64,000 nt of DNA from Adineta steineri (Eukaryota; Rotifera; Eurotatoria; Adinetida; Adinetidae). The stretch covers positions 506,221 to 570,220 of the forward strand of contig CAJNOI010000009.1 in assembly GCA_905250115.1 (NCBI GenBank), written 5' to 3'. The translations under genes and the position numbers were made by a program. Below the pieces are notes generated by a model. That model was not told the DNA's origin, did no database searches, and worked only from the letters and a program-made list of their open reading frames with translations. This document shows, piece by piece, positions 61,201 through 64,000 of this stretch (position 1 is the first letter of the stretch; each line of letters begins with the position of its first letter).

Positions 61201-62395
61201 ACCCATGTTCTCAAGATAAAAAAATCGATTTTGATGTATTTAATAGATACTTGAATAAATAAATATTGATTTTTTATTTTACAATAGCATTTAGTTTTAA
61301 TATGTTGATGATCATATTATGATTAACATTTGAATCATTTATCGTTTATTTTTGACTTTTGTATCGTGAACATGTTTGTATATGTCTCATGACTCATTAT
61401 CAATCTTTTTATCAAAAAATTATATCATTTTTTATATTTTGATACAGTGAATAGACTTTTACGTAGTTTAATACATATACCCACACAGATTATATACGCA
61501 ATTGCCACACAACAAGAAAAATATATCTTATCATTATCCTACGATCAAAAGAAAAGAAAGGTAAATTTTTTATTATATACAAACGATAAGCTAAAATCAT
61601 ATAAAATAAGTACGTCAATATAAATTTCTCACATTTGCACATATGTGAATAAACCTTTGAGAGTAATTGAGTTTATCATATATATTTTTCTTTTTCGATC
61701 ATCATGTGATAATAGCTGGTTAATAAGATTTATACCTGGGAAGAAAAAGATTAGTGTTTACATCCATTTATCATAAAACATTTGTTTTTGTCTGTGTTAA
61801 TATGACATAGAAAGCATTCATGTATATTACTTACTGTATTGCGACAAAAAAATAAAAACATTTGATTTTCTTCTCGCAATTTACTCTTTTACTTCGTTAT
61901 ATAACTGCTTATTACATACATTTATTCGTTTTTCATTTAAATTATCCTTGAATATTCTCTAACGGTAAATATTATAAAAAAAAATAACAATTATTATATA
62001 TAATAATCCATTTTAAGTAGTTGTTTTATTCGATTGATACTATTAAAATTATATTTTGTATTAATTTGTTATTGTGAGATATACATTCAGAGAGATATTT
62101 TAGAATAAAAAAAAGGAATATTTCAATAATAACTGTATAAATGAATAATATATGTAAAATAGTTATTAATAAATTCTACTAATTCTTTCCTTCATATTTC
62201 TATTTTCAAAGACAGTAATAATAATCTTTGAAATCTCTAGATACGCATCATCAACTATTTGTTCTTTTTTTCGTTATAAGAAATATTTATTATTTTGTTA
62301 TAGATTGTTAGTATTTATTTCAAAAGAAAAAAAATACAAACAATTATTCACAACAACGAATAACACCGACCAAATATATTCTCACACATAATACT
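61201..62395. other. AT-rich upstream region
   Basis: Upstream flank of the ADP-ribosyltransferase gene; no gene or clear promoter motif beyond general AT-richness. Confidence 0.5.
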
Positions 62396-63752
62396 ATGGA
62401 AACAATAAATTCGCTCAATGATGAACAAATAAATTATCAACAACCTAAATCTAGCAGAAGTGTTCGTATACAAACTAAATTAACTGCAAATAGACTCGAT
62501 GATGAACCGGAAAATTATCGAGAGTACATACGGACTAAAAATATTGGCGTACAAACAACATCTACAGGTATTCAGTTCGGTGATAATGTAACGAACGAAC
62601 GTCAACATTCAAGAAATAAAAGAAGGCATATCAGGAATAATGCAGTACATCCGTTAGATGGAACAGTTGAAAATCTTAACCGAGAAGTAACACATGATCA
62701 AAGACAAACGATAATACCAAAAGAAGATTTCAATACTGACATAAATACTTCTTATCAAAAATACACAAACCTTGCAGGACTTATTATTAAAGATATTGGT
62801 AAAAGTGATGGAATAGAATTTAGTCCTATTGTAGGATATTCTGATGAACCTATATTACCACTTGCACAAGCATGTGCACCATTAAATGATATTTTTCATA
62901 ATTTATCATGTTATGTTGAATTAGCATTAAGAGAAACTCCTGAACAACCACCTGATGGATTAACAATTGATGAAAGTGCTGCTATACGTCTTTATACAAT
63001 TGAATGGGATAGTCCTTATCGAAGTCTTTATTCATTACTCAATTATAATCTTAAAAATCGTGATCGTCAAGCACTTCTACCTTATTTCCGATATCTTAAA
63101 TTATTTTTAACTGCTCAAATTAAATTACCATGTGTTCCACCATTAACTGTTTGGAGAGGAGTAACTAAAAATTTAAGTGCAGAATTTCCACCTGGTTCTG
63201 GTATGACTTGGTGGGCATTTTCATCATGTACTACCGAAATGACTGTACTTGAAAATAATATGTATTTGGGTAAAGAAGGTGATCGAACACTTTTTTCTGT
63301 TGAAGCTATGAATGGTCGAACAATTAAAGCACATTCACATTTTGTAACGGAAGATGAAATTGTTCTTATGTCAGGTACACATATGATTGTTCAATCACAA
63401 CTTAATCCAGCACCTAATCTTTATATTATTCATTTGAAACAAGTAGAACCAGAAGTACCAACACTTGAACCACCATTTGAAGGTATTTTCAAACATTTTA
63501 TATACATTTATTATATATATTAATCATAATTTTTGTTTTTAATATTTAGGTGCACATATTTATCCAAAAATTTCGTAAGTTTAATCAAATATTTTTTTTT
63601 GATTCTACTATTTGATAAAATTTTTTTTCTTTTTATCAGACGTCCATTCTATCGCAAGAAAAGATTTATGATTCCAATTTGTTTATTACTTACTCTTGCT
63701 ATTGCAGGTGCTATCATTGGTATTATTTCAGGAACAAAACATACTTCACCAA
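62396..63752 (+). CDS. arginine-type mono-ADP-ribosyltransferase with C-terminal TM segment
   Basis: Exons 62396..63482, 63550..63574 and 63640..63752, GT..AG, in phase, about 408 residues so far. A further donor (A|GTATG at 63753) suggests the gene continues beyond 63752, perhaps past the window. Residues 1-120 are hydrophilic and probably disordered. Residues from about 150 to 350 form an ART domain of the R-S-E type: R254 in TVWRGV, the FSSCT serine motif (276-277), and E319-D320-E321 in VTEDEIVLMSG. The ExE glutamates fit arginine-directed transfer of ADP-ribose from NAD+. After the domain comes a basic stretch (RPFYRKKR) and a TM helix (MIPICLLLTLAIAGAIIGII). There is no N-terminal signal peptide, so the catalytic domain is predicted to be cytosolic, with the helix as a membrane anchor. 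The family is highly expanded in bdelloids. Target proteins unknown. Confidence 0.88.
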
Positions 63753-64000
63753 GTATGAAAATTTTAATATTTTTTTTTCTCTTTAAAGAACAATGAAGAT
63801 TTCTAATTTAAAAGAATTTAACATTCTATTGCATAGATATTTTACCTATTTAATAGATAAAATATCTATGAATTATTATCAATAGAAATGAGAGTGATAG
63901 TTCTTAGTAATTTGTACTATACATAAATGGATTACTATTCATAGAAGTAAATTATTATTTGATACAATTTTTATAATGAAAAATAAGTGTCTCGCATAAC
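63753..64000. other. possible continuation of the ADP-ribosyltransferase gene
   Basis: AT-rich; if the GTATG donor at 63753 is used, this is intron. No clear next exon inside the window. Confidence 0.4.

Overview
The window looks like nuclear DNA of a bdelloid rotifer (Rotaria/Adineta type). It is very AT-rich and has small exons. Many introns are only 50-70 nt with GT..AG ends. The gene content is also typical of these animals: NHL-repeat/EGF membrane proteins, FG-GAP repeat proteins, arginine ADP-ribosyltransferases, multi-unit transmembrane proteins and Cys-rich secreted proteins. The host call is inference from gene content and style. No rRNA, tRNA, CRISPR, reverse transcriptase or transposase could be supported.

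Layout. 0-3 kb: AT-rich, no convincing gene. 3-10 kb: an EF-hand/PLAT protein (+), a small two-exon gene (-) and a five-exon NHL-EGF-TM protein (+). 11-16 kb: mostly decayed material, with an ARF-like pseudogene, a diverged duplicate of a mini-gene, and a gene fragment present twice in opposite orientation around a small Lys/Ala-rich coding exon. 16.7-17.4 kb: a four-exon gene for a secreted hevein-type chitin-binding + Dabb-domain protein (+). 18.7-19.8 kb: FG-GAP repeat protein (-, 5' end unresolved). 20.3-20.9 kb: a large foldback element. 21.4-30.9 kb: one 11-exon gene (-) for a 1428-residue membrane protein made of three homologous two-TM units. 31.5 kb: a TTTGGG-array element with perfect 23-bp inverted ends. 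35-38 kb: a small TM ORF and a rhodopsin-like GPCR (+). 42-52 kb: an innexin gene (+) with two unusually long 5' introns. 53-54.6 kb: GT-A glycosyltransferase (-). 55-59 kb: a segmental duplication carrying two paralogous secreted Cys-rich proteins (-), one copy interrupted upstream by a 551-bp inverted-repeat element. 60-61 kb: a coding relic. 62.4 kb to the window end: an ADP-ribosyltransferase with a C-terminal TM segment (+, may run past the window).

Across the window lies a family of about ten short inverted repeats built from GTGTGGGTG / CACCCACAC. They resemble the TGTGGG telomeric hexamer I recall for bdelloids, and several sit in introns of the three-unit gene.

The genes do not form a pathway. 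As a group they are mostly membrane or secreted proteins (adhesion/receptor, gap junction, GPCR, glycosylation, chitin binding). The multi-exon models rest on hand-checked splice sites whose reading phases are consistent across all exons.
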